A stretch of 25,633 nucleotides of DNA from Phaeoceros laevis (Eukaryota > Anthocerotophyta > Anthocerotopsida > Notothyladales), in contig JBNGIQ010008551.1 of NCBI GenBank assembly GCA_049999765.1, positions 16,210 to 41,842 on the forward strand. The letters run 5' to 3'. Under the pieces are notes generated by a model. The model had not been told where the DNA came from. It worked only from the letters and a program-made list of their open reading frames with translations, and searched no databases. Position 1 is the stretch's first letter. Each line of letters opens with the position of its first letter. Below, piece after piece: positions 18,115 through 25,633 of this stretch. Made by a program: the position numbers and the translations under genes.

Positions 18115-20655
18115 ATGCTGGAAGTCGCAGGAGCCTTCCAGCCACCCCTGGCGGTCTGGGACAGTGCAGGCCGGAGAAATGGAAATGGAACAGTATCGCC
18201 GCAGGAGCTCGTGTGGCGACATTGCTTTTTGGATTCTACAGTGTGGTGGGATGGCAGGCAAAACAAGACGAGCACGCCCTCTGCTGACTTGAGGTACATG
18301 GAATCGAAGGAGGTCTTCTGGCTGAACAATAGCTGGAAGCCTGCTTGGGTGGATGCGCAGCTGCAGCTGGCGCCTCCTAGTTCAACCTTGCAGAATGTTT
18401 CTGGCCCGAGAAGGGTTGGAGGCTACGAACCTGACGCAACTGCTGAGGCCGTGAGCAGACTCTGTGACAAGGGGCAGCTCCTTGAAGCTGTTGACACTTT
18501 GAGCGTCCTCGTCAAGTCAGAACCGTGGTGTGCCTCTGCGGCTCTGGTTTACAGTGTGCTGAAGAGCTGTGTGGCTGAGAAGAATTTGGTTCTGGGTACC
18601 CGTGTTCATGAACTTACTGTCGAGCTTGGGTATGAGTCAGGCACATTCTTGGCGAATCACATTCTGCGCATGTATGCTTCTCACGGCAGGTTGCAGGAGG
18701 CAATGGAAGTGTTTACCAGGGTGGCCAGACCAGATGTCTTCTCGTGGTCTGCCGTGATTGCAGCCCACACTAAACTCGGGGAACCCAAGCAGGCTATACA
18801 ACTATATCAACAGATGCGTTGCTCTAGCGTGAAACCAGATTGTCACGTATTTGTGGCAGCCCTCCAAGCTTGTGGACGTGCAGGAGACTTGGAATCCGGC
18901 AGGCAAGTGCATGCAGATCTGCTGAAGAGTGGCGTTCAGCCCGACTTGTTTGTCTGGAACTGCCTGGTGGTCATGTATGCAAAATGTGGCAGGTTGGTAG
19001 ATGCCCGCACAATATTTGACAGTTTGGTCACAAGGGATGTGGTGACATGGACTGCCATGGTTGCGGGGTATGCCGAGCATGAGCAGGGCCAAGAGGCCCT
19101 CTGTCTTTATGAGCAAATGGAGGTGGCAGGTGTGGTTCTAGCTGACCCTGTTACATTCGCTTGCTTGCTGAAGGCATGCACAAGGGTTGGTGCTTTACAA
19201 CAGGGCAAGCAACTCCATTCACAGATTCGAGAAAGAGGACTACAAGCTGACATAGTTGTCTGCAACTGCTTGGTTGACATGTATGCCAAATGTGGCAACG
19301 TGAATGATGCACGCATTGTATTCGACAGCCTGGCCTCAAGAAACTTGGTGACATGGAATGCCATGATAACTGGATATGCCAAATGTGGCAGGGTAGAAGA
19401 AGCACGCATGTTGTTTGACAGTTCGGCTAGGAAGGATGTAGTGACCTGGACAGCAATGATCGGTGGATATGCTAACAATGGACTAGCTCAAGAAGCCCTT
19501 GCCCTTTACAACACAATGGAGCAGGAAAATCTTGTTCAACCCAATTCTGTCACATTTTCTTGCCTCTTGAAAGCATGTGCAAGTCTGGCTGCTTTACAAC
19601 GAGGTGAGCAGCTTCATGCACAGATTGTGGAGAGAGGGATGGAAGCTGATACAGTGCTGGGCACCTGCCTTGTTCATATGTATGCCAAGTGTGGCAGGTT
19701 GGACGAGGCACGTAGGGTTTTTGACGGCTTAAGCACAAGAAGTGTGGTGACATGGAATGCCATGATAAGTGGGTTTGGGCAGAGTAACGAAGGTCAGAGG
19801 GCGATCGACTGTTTTGAGGAGATGATGCGAGATGGAGTGCAAGCTAACGAGACCACTTTTACTTGCCTCCTCGTAGCCTGCAGTCACGCTGGTCTGGTGA
19901 AGGAGGGGCAGCAGTTTTTCCAGGCCATGGTGGAAGAACGTGGCGTAATGCCTACTGTGGAGCACTACAATTGCATGGTTGATCTCCTCGGGCGGGCAGG
20001 CCATCTAGATGAGGCAGAAAAAATTCTGTTCTCAGTTGAGTGTGACAATGTCGGGGTCACGTCTTTGCTGAATGCTTGCAGAAGTCACAGGGACGTAGAG
20101 CGGGGATCACGGTGTTTCGAGAGTCTCTTGCAGTCGCATTCTCCTCCAAGTGCAGCTGCCTATATCCTGATGGGCAACATTTATGCAGATGCTGGTAGAT
20201 GGTCGGATGTGGAGAGGATTGAGAGGTTAAGGAAGGCAGCCGGAGCTAGCAAAAAACCTGCAGTGGCAAGCATAGAGGTGAACAGGCATGTACACACATT
20301 CGTTGTGGGTGGAGAAAGTGGAGACATATCGTCCAAGGCTTCAAGTATGAATAGTAGGTTGAAGGATGAGGGTGGCCATGTGCCCCACATGCAGCTGGTG
20401 CTGAAGCGTATGTCTAAGAAGGGAAAGGAAGATGAGCTGTGCGGACATGCTGAGAAGCTAGCTTTGGCATATGGGCTATTGAACACCCCGGATGGGACAC
20501 CTCTGCTGGTCACCAAGAATCTGCGTATGTGTGGGGACTGCCATAGTTCCACCGAGATCATGTCAAGGATTGAGAGGCGGGAGATTGTTGTGAGGGATGC
20601 TCACCGTGTCCACCGGTTTGTAGATGGATCGTGTCTGTGTGGGGGTCGGCCTTAA
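18115..20655 (+). CDS. PPR-E: PLS-class PPR protein with DYW:KP domain
   Basis: This is an 846-residue likely organelle RNA editing factor. It starts at an ATG with an in-frame TGA four codons upstream. A presequence of about 105 residues contains the block E-S-K-E-V-F-W-L-N-N, shared with PPR-A and PPR-B (S-K-E-P-L-W-L-N-N). P, L and S motifs follow, with an extra S-type motif in mid-array as in PPR-C, then an E region. The C-terminal domain has K-K-P-A-V-A-S-I-E, H-A-E-K-L-A, C-G-D-C-H and the end C-L-C-G-G-R-P, which is the typical DYW:KP ending. It has no visible intron. It is the sister gene of PPR-C by motif layout and sequence, but differs at several RNA-specifying residues, so it probably serves a different site. 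Confidence 0.9.
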   Translation: MLEVAGAFQPPLAVWDSAGRRNGNGTVSPQELVWRHCFLDSTVWWDGRQNKTSTPSADLRYMESKEVFWLNNSWKPAWVDAQLQLAPPSSTLQNVSGPRRVGGYEPDATAEAVSRLCDKGQLLEAVDTLSVLVKSEPWCASAALVYSVLKSCVAEKNLVLGTRVHELTVELGYESGTFLANHILRMYASHGRLQEAMEVFTRVARPDVFSWSAVIAAHTKLGEPKQAIQLYQQMRCSSVKPDCHVFVAALQACGRAGDLESGRQVHADLLKSGVQPDLFVWNCLVVMYAKCGRLVDARTIFDSLVTRDVVTWTAMVAGYAEHEQGQEALCLYEQMEVAGVVLADPVTFACLLKACTRVGALQQGKQLHSQIRERGLQADIVVCNCLVDMYAKCGNVNDARIVFDSLASRNLVTWNAMITGYAKCGRVEEARMLFDSSARKDVVTWTAMIGGYANNGLAQEALALYNTMEQENLVQPNSVTFSCLLKACASLAALQRGEQLHAQIVERGMEADTVLGTCLVHMYAKCGRLDEARRVFDGLSTRSVVTWNAMISGFGQSNEGQRAIDCFEEMMRDGVQANETTFTCLLVACSHAGLVKEGQQFFQAMVEERGVMPTVEHYNCMVDLLGRAGHLDEAEKILFSVECDNVGVTSLLNACRSHRDVERGSRCFESLLQSHSPPSAAAYILMGNIYADAGRWSDVERIERLRKAAGASKKPAVASIEVNRHVHTFVVGGESGDISSKASSMNSRLKDEGGHVPHMQLVLKRMSKKGKEDELCGHAEKLALAYGLLNTPDGTPLLVTKNLRMCGDCHSSTEIMSRIERREIVVRDAHRVHRFVDGSCLCGGRP

Positions 20656-21338
20656 GACTTGACCTACACTTTCCATCTTGGAATATAACCACTGCAGCAG
20701 CAAGCGGATCCCATGCTCCTCCAGTTTCGGCTGAACGTAAGATTGCAGGATGGGGTTGTTAGTTGCAGGTGATTGAGGCTTGCATGCCATGTCTTGCAGA
20801 AGGCTAAGGAGCAAGTATCTAGAGTATCGCATGAAAAAGGTGAGAGTCTGGAGTTTGTTGGGCTGTTGTTTTGGAACCAAGTCTGACGGCTTTTGCTGTT
20901 TCTTGTGTCAGAATCCCCGAGGTTTGTCACAGCAAAGGTTTTGAGATCACCAATCTGCAGAGGGCAAAAGATGAATGACGTCAGGCTTCCTTAAAAGTCT
21001 GTGCCTCCAAGGTGGTTTGCTGGTCCCTCAGCAGTGTCCAGGTACTTTCCATGCTGAAGCTGTAAAGTTTGAACATGTCGCCATGAGCTCCTTGAAAAAA
21101 GTGCAAGTGCTCTGTAGAAAACAGTTTTTTATCAGCCTGGGGCTCCAACTTCTGTCAGCTTTCCGTACCATCCACTGGGGCCTCCAATAATTGTAAATCG
21201 ATAAGTGTGCATGACTTGAACGTGGCCTTTGTCATGCTGCAGGGTCCTTGTACTAGATTTCCAGGCATCCATAGCTGGAGCCAAGCTAGAGGCAGCCATG
21301 GACTATGCTGGCTGATACCTGCAGGGAGGAATCAATCG
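20656..21338. other. Intergenic region, PPR-E and prenyltransferase-like gene
   Basis: It holds the 3' end of PPR-E and the 5' region of the next gene. The frame of the next gene is open back to 21207, with an ATG at 21234. Acceptor-like CAG sites at 21242 and 21323 leave room for a 5' exon. I see no separate gene. Confidence 0.4.
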
Positions 21339-22706
21339 ATGGGCACACATACAATGAGCATGACGCCACAGTACGGGGTGTCACACCCAGTTGCAAGAGG
21401 CAGCAGCTCGACGAGTCTGCAGCTGTTGAGGCCCCAAGCATTTGGCTACGTAAGCTCTAGATCACAAGCCCTGACATTGGTTGTTCGCAAACAGCTTTTT
21501 GCAGGATCTGCACGGGCTGGTCGTAGCGTGAAAGTGGGTGCCAGCCTCCTCATTGTCTGCAAATCGGGTGGCCCGGGGCAACCATCTCCATCACCAGGTT
21601 GGGACTCGGAGCGTATTGCGAATCAGCTAAATGATGGGGGCAGGACTTCTGGAGGACCAGAGCAGTTGTGGTCCAAGGCTTCAACCGATGACGGCAAGAA
21701 GCAGCAGAAATCAGGTAGCAGCAGCAGCCAAATCCAGGTGGTGGAATTGCTGGACACCGTGTGGAAGAAGTTCCTGCTGCCTGTCCTCACCAACGGGAGC
21801 TTCATCCAGGCCATGGCTGTAGCAGCGAGAACAATGGTGGAGCACCCGCAGCTGCTGGAATGGGGCAAGCTCCCCAGGCTGGTGCTGGGCTTGCTGGCAT
21901 TATCGCTCTTCCAAGGCTACAGCGCCGGGCTCAAGCTCCTCTTCGTGGAGCCCTCGGGCATCAACTTCAACAACAACAACAAGACCAGCAACAGCAACAG
22001 GAAAGTTAGCCTGACCGTCCCAGTAGAGATCAAGGATCTGTCCAAGCCGGCAGCAGGCGCTGTGGTGCTGGGGTACGGCGCATTGGGGCTAGCTATCGTC
22101 CACTTCCAGTTCGGCCTCCTCACCAACCTGGTCTACTCCACGGCGCTCCTGCTGACCACGGGATCCTCCATCCCTGGCCTGCTCAGCCGCTTCCAGAAGC
22201 AGCCGAATCTGAAACTGGCCCTCATCACGACTGTGGGCGGAGCGGCCGCCAGGGGCTTGCTCACCACCATCGGGACGTACCTGGCTCTGGGACCGCAGAG
22301 CGTCTCATTCAGCCCCGCATTGTTCCTGGCCATGGCCTCCTTCTCTGTCTACAGCAGCGTCATCTCCGTGAGCAAGGACGGGTTAGGAGTGGGAGGAGGA
22401 GATGGCAGGTTTGCTCTCCCCAATGTGAGCTTGGTGGCTCTGCTGGGAGCCAGGACGGTTTGCTTGGCGGCAGCAGGGGCGATGCTGGCTACTCTGGGGG
22501 TGGGGGTGGCTGCTGCTGTCTCCGTGCCTTGGGCATTCAAGCCTCTTGTCGTGGTCCCAGGGCACTTGGTGTTGGCGGCTGGGCTTGCCTTCCAGCTGTG
22601 GGCGGTGAATGCTGCCAACTTCTCCAAGCCGGCAAAGGAAGGTTTCTACTACAGAGGGTTGTGGGGGGTCTACTACGGGCAATGCGCCTTGTTGCCCTTC
22701 ATCTGA
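21339..22706 (+). CDS. Homogentisate prenyltransferase-like membrane protein lacking the Asp motif
   Basis: A 455-residue protein predicted in a plastid membrane. Residues 1-75 lack acids and are rich in Ser, Thr, Arg and Gln, like a chloroplast transit peptide. About eight hydrophobic segments follow. Landmarks of the UbiA homogentisate solanesyl/phytyl transferases are recognisable in order: an R-x-x-V-E...L-x-W then G-L-L-A-L...G-Y-x-x-G-L block (about 164-199), a helix with A-A-R-G-L-L (about 303), P-G-H-L-V-L-A-A-G-L (about 407-416) and the ending F-Y-Y-R-G-L-W (about 436-442). The first Asp-rich site expected at 199-210 (N-x-x-x-D-x-x-x-D) reads K-L-L-F-V-E-P-S-G-I-N-F and runs into an Asn-rich insert. 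The second (K-D...D...D) keeps only its first and a displaced last Asp. It is probably catalytically inactive or altered. The gene is intronless, unlike its usual multi-exon relatives. The start could also be the ATG at 21234. Confidence 0.7.
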   Translation: MGTHTMSMTPQYGVSHPVARGSSSTSLQLLRPQAFGYVSSRSQALTLVVRKQLFAGSARAGRSVKVGASLLIVCKSGGPGQPSPSPGWDSERIANQLNDGGRTSGGPEQLWSKASTDDGKKQQKSGSSSSQIQVVELLDTVWKKFLLPVLTNGSFIQAMAVAARTMVEHPQLLEWGKLPRLVLGLLALSLFQGYSAGLKLLFVEPSGINFNNNNKTSNSNRKVSLTVPVEIKDLSKPAAGAVVLGYGALGLAIVHFQFGLLTNLVYSTALLLTTGSSIPGLLSRFQKQPNLKLALITTVGGAAARGLLTTIGTYLALGPQSVSFSPALFLAMASFSVYSSVISVSKDGLGVGGGDGRFALPNVSLVALLGARTVCLAAAGAMLATLGVGVAAAVSVPWAFKPLVVVPGHLVLAAGLAFQLWAVNAANFSKPAKEGFYYRGLWGVYYGQCALLPFI

Positions 22707-23135
22707 AATTCGTTTGCTGTGCCTCAAAATGCGCGTACTGTGTGTGTGCACCCCATGGATATGTAGACTATAGCTCATGAGAAGAGAATAGTTGTGGTTC
22801 TTGGGAATTCCAGGTTGGTCTCAAATTGTCGCTCCAGATTGAGGCGCAGACACACTCACGGCATGCAGGTTGCAAGGTTTCTAAGCCAAAGCAGATGACT
22901 GCAATTGATACATTTCAGCCTACGCTGAAACTGAGCACGTTGATCTGTCACCCTACGTCAACTAAACCTCTATGATTCTAACTATGATTCTATCTCACTT
23001 GCTGTGCTGCTTTTCATTCTTTTGCCATAATTCCCAAGGTCAAGGTTGTGAAATCCTGGCTCAAGGTTGTCAAGTGCTTGTCGGAGGTTGTCAAGTGCTC
23101 GAAGGAGGTTTCCAACTCCTTCATCACGTTCATGA
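22707..23135. other. Intergenic region with 21-bp repeats at its end
   Basis: It is the 3' flank of the prenyltransferase-like gene. Most of it shows nothing recognisable. Its last part, 23042-23125, holds short tandem repeats that abut the PPR pseudogene. Confidence 0.45.
23042..23125 (-). repeat. 21-bp tandem repeat, about four copies
   Basis: Units begin at 23042, 23063, 23084 and 23105, each with a GGTTGTCAAGTGCT-like core on plus; the outer units are diverged. Read on minus they continue the open frame of the adjacent PPR fragment and encode heptads such as H-L-T-T-S-D-K and H-L-T-T-L-S-Q, with a coiled-coil-like spacing of Leu. Confidence 0.75.
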
Positions 23136-23344
23136 CAAATGTCACACGATCTGCTGGTACCACCCCTTCTGCCCTCATTTGCTCACAAAGAAAGAAGGCC
23201 TCCTGACCCTGCCCATGCTCAACATATCCACTTATCATGATGGTCCATGACACCACATGGATCCTTGGTGGCCAAACCGTCTTGAAAATAAAATGCGGGC
23301 ATCTTCACGGCCACCCCAACACATCAGCATGCACTTGTCTGCCG
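23136..23344. repeat. Direct repeat copy 1, abutting the assembly gap
   Basis: This 209-bp stretch matches 23664-23867 in direct orientation with scattered substitutions. It has two small insertions (4 bp near 23258, 1 bp near 23289). It ends exactly at the run of N. Confidence 0.9.
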
Positions 23345-23444
23345 NNNNNNNNNNNNNNNNNNNNNNNNNNNNNNNNNNNNNNNNNNNNNNNNNNNNNNNN
23401 NNNNNNNNNNNNNNNNNNNNNNNNNNNNNNNNNNNNNNNNNNNN
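23345..23444. other. Assembly gap of 100 N
   Basis: Exactly 100 unresolved bases. That round size is commonly used for gaps of unknown length, so the true distance between the flanks is not known. Confidence 0.98.
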
Positions 23445-23663
23445 TCAAACATGCTCCCACACTTTGCATACATATTAACCAATGCTGCACCGACAACGAC
23501 ATCACCTTGCAGCCCTCGTTCCTCGATCTCTGCATGTAGCTGCTTTCCCAGAGGCAGAGCTCCTACAAGTGCACATGCCTGCAGCAGGCATGCAGATGCA
23601 ACAGAATCAGGAAAATTGAGGCCCTCCTGTTGCATACTGCTGTAAAGAGCAAGCAAACATTGT

Positions 23664-23867
23664 CAAATGTCACACGATCTGCTGGTACCACCCCATCTGC
23701 CCTCATTTGCTCACAAAGAAAGAAGGCCTCCTGACCCTGCTCATGCTCAACATATCCATTTATCATGATGGTCCATGACACCACATCCTTGGTGGCCAAA
23801 CCGTCTTGAAAAAAAATGCGGGCATCTTCACGACCACCCCAACACATCAGCATGCACTTGTCTGCCG
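23664..23867. repeat. Direct repeat copy 2
   Basis: This 204-bp partner of 23136-23344 is displaced by 528 bp. Both copies contain the same internal PPR deletion junction, so that deletion came before the duplication. Confidence 0.9.
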
Positions 23868-24092
23868 GACTCTAAGTCTCCTGCACGAGCACAAGCTTGC
23901 AGGGCTGCAACAAACACGCAACAATCCGGTTTCACTCTGGAGCAACGCATTTGCTCGTACAGTTTCACAGCTTGCTTGCCATGGGTTCCCCATACATGTT
24001 TGGCATGGGCTGCGACTATTGCAGACCATGAGAAAGCATCTCCAGGGTTTGGCCACCTTGGTAAAGACGCCCTTGGCCTCTTTCAACCTGCA

Positions 24093-24500
24093 GGATGTAT
24101 TCTTCTCACCGGCCGGCCCGGTGACCTGGGGTCAACCGGTCGGGCTCAAGCTCATGTAAACCCGGCCTTCAGCTCAGTTGAAAACGTTTTCAACCCGTTA
24201 CAAGTGCCTTGTATATTCGCGGAATATGCGTATATTGGAGTTTGCGACCTTTTCAAAGCCAGAGGCGATACGCCGTCGACATTCTCGGAAGATCCGCGTA
24301 CATCTTAAGCGTTTGTGGAACGCAACGGCAGCAGAGAGCGGCACGAGGCAGCAGCGGTGGCGAGCGCGAGCAGCAGGCGATGGCCGAAAGGTTTCGCCCG
24401 GACTGACGCGTTCGTTTTCCTACGGCTCACGCGTTCGACTTCCCAGGCAGGGCGTAGCCCTCCAGAGGGCGACTAATTTTGAACAGGTGTTTGCTTTCAG
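24093..24500. promoter_or_regulatory. Upstream region of the lectin gene
   Basis: PPR similarity stops at about 24092. The following 400 bp are not PPR-like and lead into the lectin start. A TTTGCTTTCAG splice-acceptor-like sequence sits directly before the ATG at 24501, so a 5' exon or a 5' UTR intron is possible. Confidence 0.4.
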
Positions 24501-25466
24501 ATGAGGAGCGTGCACATATCAGTGCTGGTCCGCATCTGTTTACAGTTGAGCTTCCAATTCGTCTTCTTGGCATTTCAACTCGCGGACGCCGCAACACCGG
24601 TCAGCTTCGAACTCGGACCAGGAACCCGCGACTTCATCTGGGTTCCTGAGCCGTCGCAATTTTGTGGAATAGGGGGCCCGGCCATCGCACGGAGTGATAG
24701 GGATAGTGGAGTTGAGACAGGCCGATACTTGTATGGGAAGCCTGTTCAGTTCAGGGGACCGATATTTGACGATAAATATAATATGCTGTGTAGGGGCCGA
24801 TATCAGGACAACGCCACTGTTTCCTTCAGCACCACGTTCTTTTTGATGTTTGAGCAGGATGCATATGTCGCGGGCAGCTACGACATTACTCGTACTTTCG
24901 AAGGAGTGGCCTTCATCATTACCCCTGATGCCTACACCGTAGGCGCAGGTGGGGGGAGCCTTGGCCTTGCGGATGTGGGTGCCTCCCCATCCACATCCAT
25001 GTCCCACACCGTAGTGGTGGAGCTAGACATGGTGAGGAATCCCGAATTTGGAGATCCCGAGGGCGTCCACATTGGCATCGACGTGGGAAACATGACCTCC
25101 TTGGCAGTTGCACCCGTGGGTGAAGATGTCTACAACAGGACGCAACCACATAACTGGGTGCGGTTGTGGATTGCGTACCACAATCCTACTCGGAGCCTGG
25201 AAATCAGGATAAGCAATTGGATGAATGGGTCGCGTCCTTTGGAGCCCAGCTTGGTGAGGGAAATTGATCTTTCCAAGTTGGTGCTGGATGACATGTATGT
25301 TGGCTTCTCGGCTGCGCTCAGGAGCTGCAAAGAGGACTACGCGAACTCCACCAATCATACTTGTGCCCGCTCGGTGACTCTTTATGCATGGAGGTTTCCA
25401 GACATTCGACAAGCATTCCATGGCATCACCCCTGGCAGATTTATACCAAGAACAACTGCCTACTGA
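24501..25466 (+). CDS. L-type (legume) lectin-domain protein, truncated receptor
   Basis: A 321-residue secreted lectin-domain protein. Residues 1-30 form a hydrophobic signal peptide with a likely cut after A-D-A. Residues 33-300 are a legume-lectin beta sandwich. It has the G-V-A-F strand (135-138) and the metal-site pattern E174, D176, N180, D185 and H190 within V-E-L-D...R-N...D-P...H-I-G-I-D. V-G-F-S-A is at 267-271. Six N-glycosylation sequons are visible. Such domains normally head lectin receptor kinases, which bind extracellular ligands at the plasma membrane. Here the frame ends at a TGA right after the lectin. A good membrane helix follows in the +1 frame (25470-25552), and no kinase domain appears before PPR-like sequence begins at about 25580. 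It is therefore either a soluble lectin or a broken receptor kinase. Confidence 0.8.
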   Translation: MRSVHISVLVRICLQLSFQFVFLAFQLADAATPVSFELGPGTRDFIWVPEPSQFCGIGGPAIARSDRDSGVETGRYLYGKPVQFRGPIFDDKYNMLCRGRYQDNATVSFSTTFFLMFEQDAYVAGSYDITRTFEGVAFIITPDAYTVGAGGGSLGLADVGASPSTSMSHTVVVELDMVRNPEFGDPEGVHIGIDVGNMTSLAVAPVGEDVYNRTQPHNWVRLWIAYHNPTRSLEIRISNWMNGSRPLEPSLVREIDLSKLVLDDMYVGFSAALRSCKEDYANSTNHTCARSVTLYAWRFPDIRQAFHGITPGRFIPRTTAY

Positions 25467-25469
25467 TAG

Positions 25470-25596
25470 CATCTTGCGGGTCGTGTGGGTCGCCTCGATG
25501 GTGGCAGGGCTCGCGTTCCTGGCGGGCCTAGGACTCTTCTTCTACTTCAGGTGGGACGAGCTAGTCTGGAGTGGGTCCATCCATGGCCTCCTGTAG
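25470..25596 (+). pseudogene. Out-of-frame transmembrane remnant of lectin receptor kinase
   Basis: In the frame shifted +1 from the lectin, this encodes I-L-R-V-V-W-V-A-S-M-V-A-G-L-A-F-L followed by G-L-F-F-Y-F-R-W. This is a typical single-pass helix with a positive stop-transfer end. It stops at TAG 25594-25596, inside antisense PPR sequence. Its place after a lectin domain fits a lectin receptor kinase cut just past the membrane. Confidence 0.65.
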
Positions 25597-25633
25597 CCTA
25601 CCTCCACATGCATACATGCGCAAGAGATGGTTT
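25580..25633 (-). pseudogene. PPR S-motif fragment at window edge
   Basis: On minus this reads N-H-L-L-R-M-Y-A-C-G-G-R-L-Q-E-A-M-D, matching the first S motif of PPR-A to PPR-E and nearly identical in DNA to PPR-B at about 7944-7999. Similarity is lost at about 25580. The 5' part lies beyond the window, so I cannot tell whether it is a gene end or a pseudogene. Confidence 0.75.

Larger units (their letters stand above)
23136..24092 (-). pseudogene. Decayed PLS-class PPR pseudogene
   Basis: Remnant of a minus-strand PPR gene related to PPR-C, PPR-D and PPR-E. Reading 5' to 3' it begins with R-L-K-E-A-K-G-V-F-T-K-V-A-K-P, then shifts frame. It continues in a new frame as a P and L motif to R-Q-V-H-A-D-V-L and meets a stop in W-S-*. 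A deletion then joins V-L-G-W to R-E-D-A-R. The next P motif ends at R-V-T-F, where a second deletion fuses it out of frame to an A-L-Y-S-S-M-Q-Q-E-G segment. This runs to K-C-G-S-M-F at the assembly gap. Beyond the gap the V-L-G-W / R-E-D-A-R segment appears a second time. There is no E or DYW-like domain, and the PPR N-terminus is absent. It is not a functional gene in this assembly. Confidence 0.88.

Noticed and set aside
23305-23539. Open frames running through the N gap on both strands
   Set aside because: They only exist because N codons are not read as stops; the sequence there is unknown.

Overview
This is eukaryotic nuclear DNA from a land plant. It has spliced genes with short GT-AG introns (about 69 to 224 bp where I could place them), plastid and secretory targeting sequences, and many PLS-class pentatricopeptide repeat (PPR) genes. 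The five intact PPR genes carry a variant C-terminus: the usual E-P-G box reads K-P-A (or A-A), and the final D-Y-W tripeptide is replaced by GRH, GRP or DRP. This matches the DYW:KP subclass, which is known from lineages with U-to-C organelle RNA editing (hornworts, ferns, some lycophytes) and is linked to that activity. Dense gene packing and small introns make a hornwort my first guess, but no species can be named from this window.

Layout. A four-exon atypical chloroplast thioredoxin lies on minus at 422-1243. PPR-A (+, 1671-4589) and PPR-B (-, 6075-8483) are close paralogues facing each other tail to tail. They form a large inverted duplication with a spacer of about 1.3 kb. A small multi-exon PWWP-domain gene follows (+, 9085-10650). 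Next come PPR-C (-, 11157-13943) and PPR-D (-, 14221-17631). PPR-D is divergent to PPR-E (+, 18115-20655), and the two share an intergenic region of about 480 bp. At 21339-22706 (+) there is an intronless plastid-targeted membrane protein. It aligns along its length with homogentisate prenyltransferases (UbiA family) but has lost the first Asp-rich catalytic motif.

The right end is rearranged. A decayed minus-strand PPR pseudogene (about 23136-24092) contains a 100-N assembly gap and a duplicated segment of about 205 bp. It is followed by an L-type lectin gene (+, 24501-25466) whose membrane segment sits in another frame. At about 25580 this gives way to another minus-strand PPR fragment. The fragment ends at the same PPR position where the pseudogene begins, as if a lectin receptor-kinase fragment of about 1.5 kb had landed inside a PPR gene.

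Working together: the PPR genes probably act in mitochondria or plastids as site-specific RNA editing factors. Each differs in its nucleotide-specifying residues, so the cluster looks like an expanding and decaying family. The thioredoxin and the prenyltransferase-like protein are independent, plastid-directed neighbours. The PWWP gene is a likely chromatin reader.
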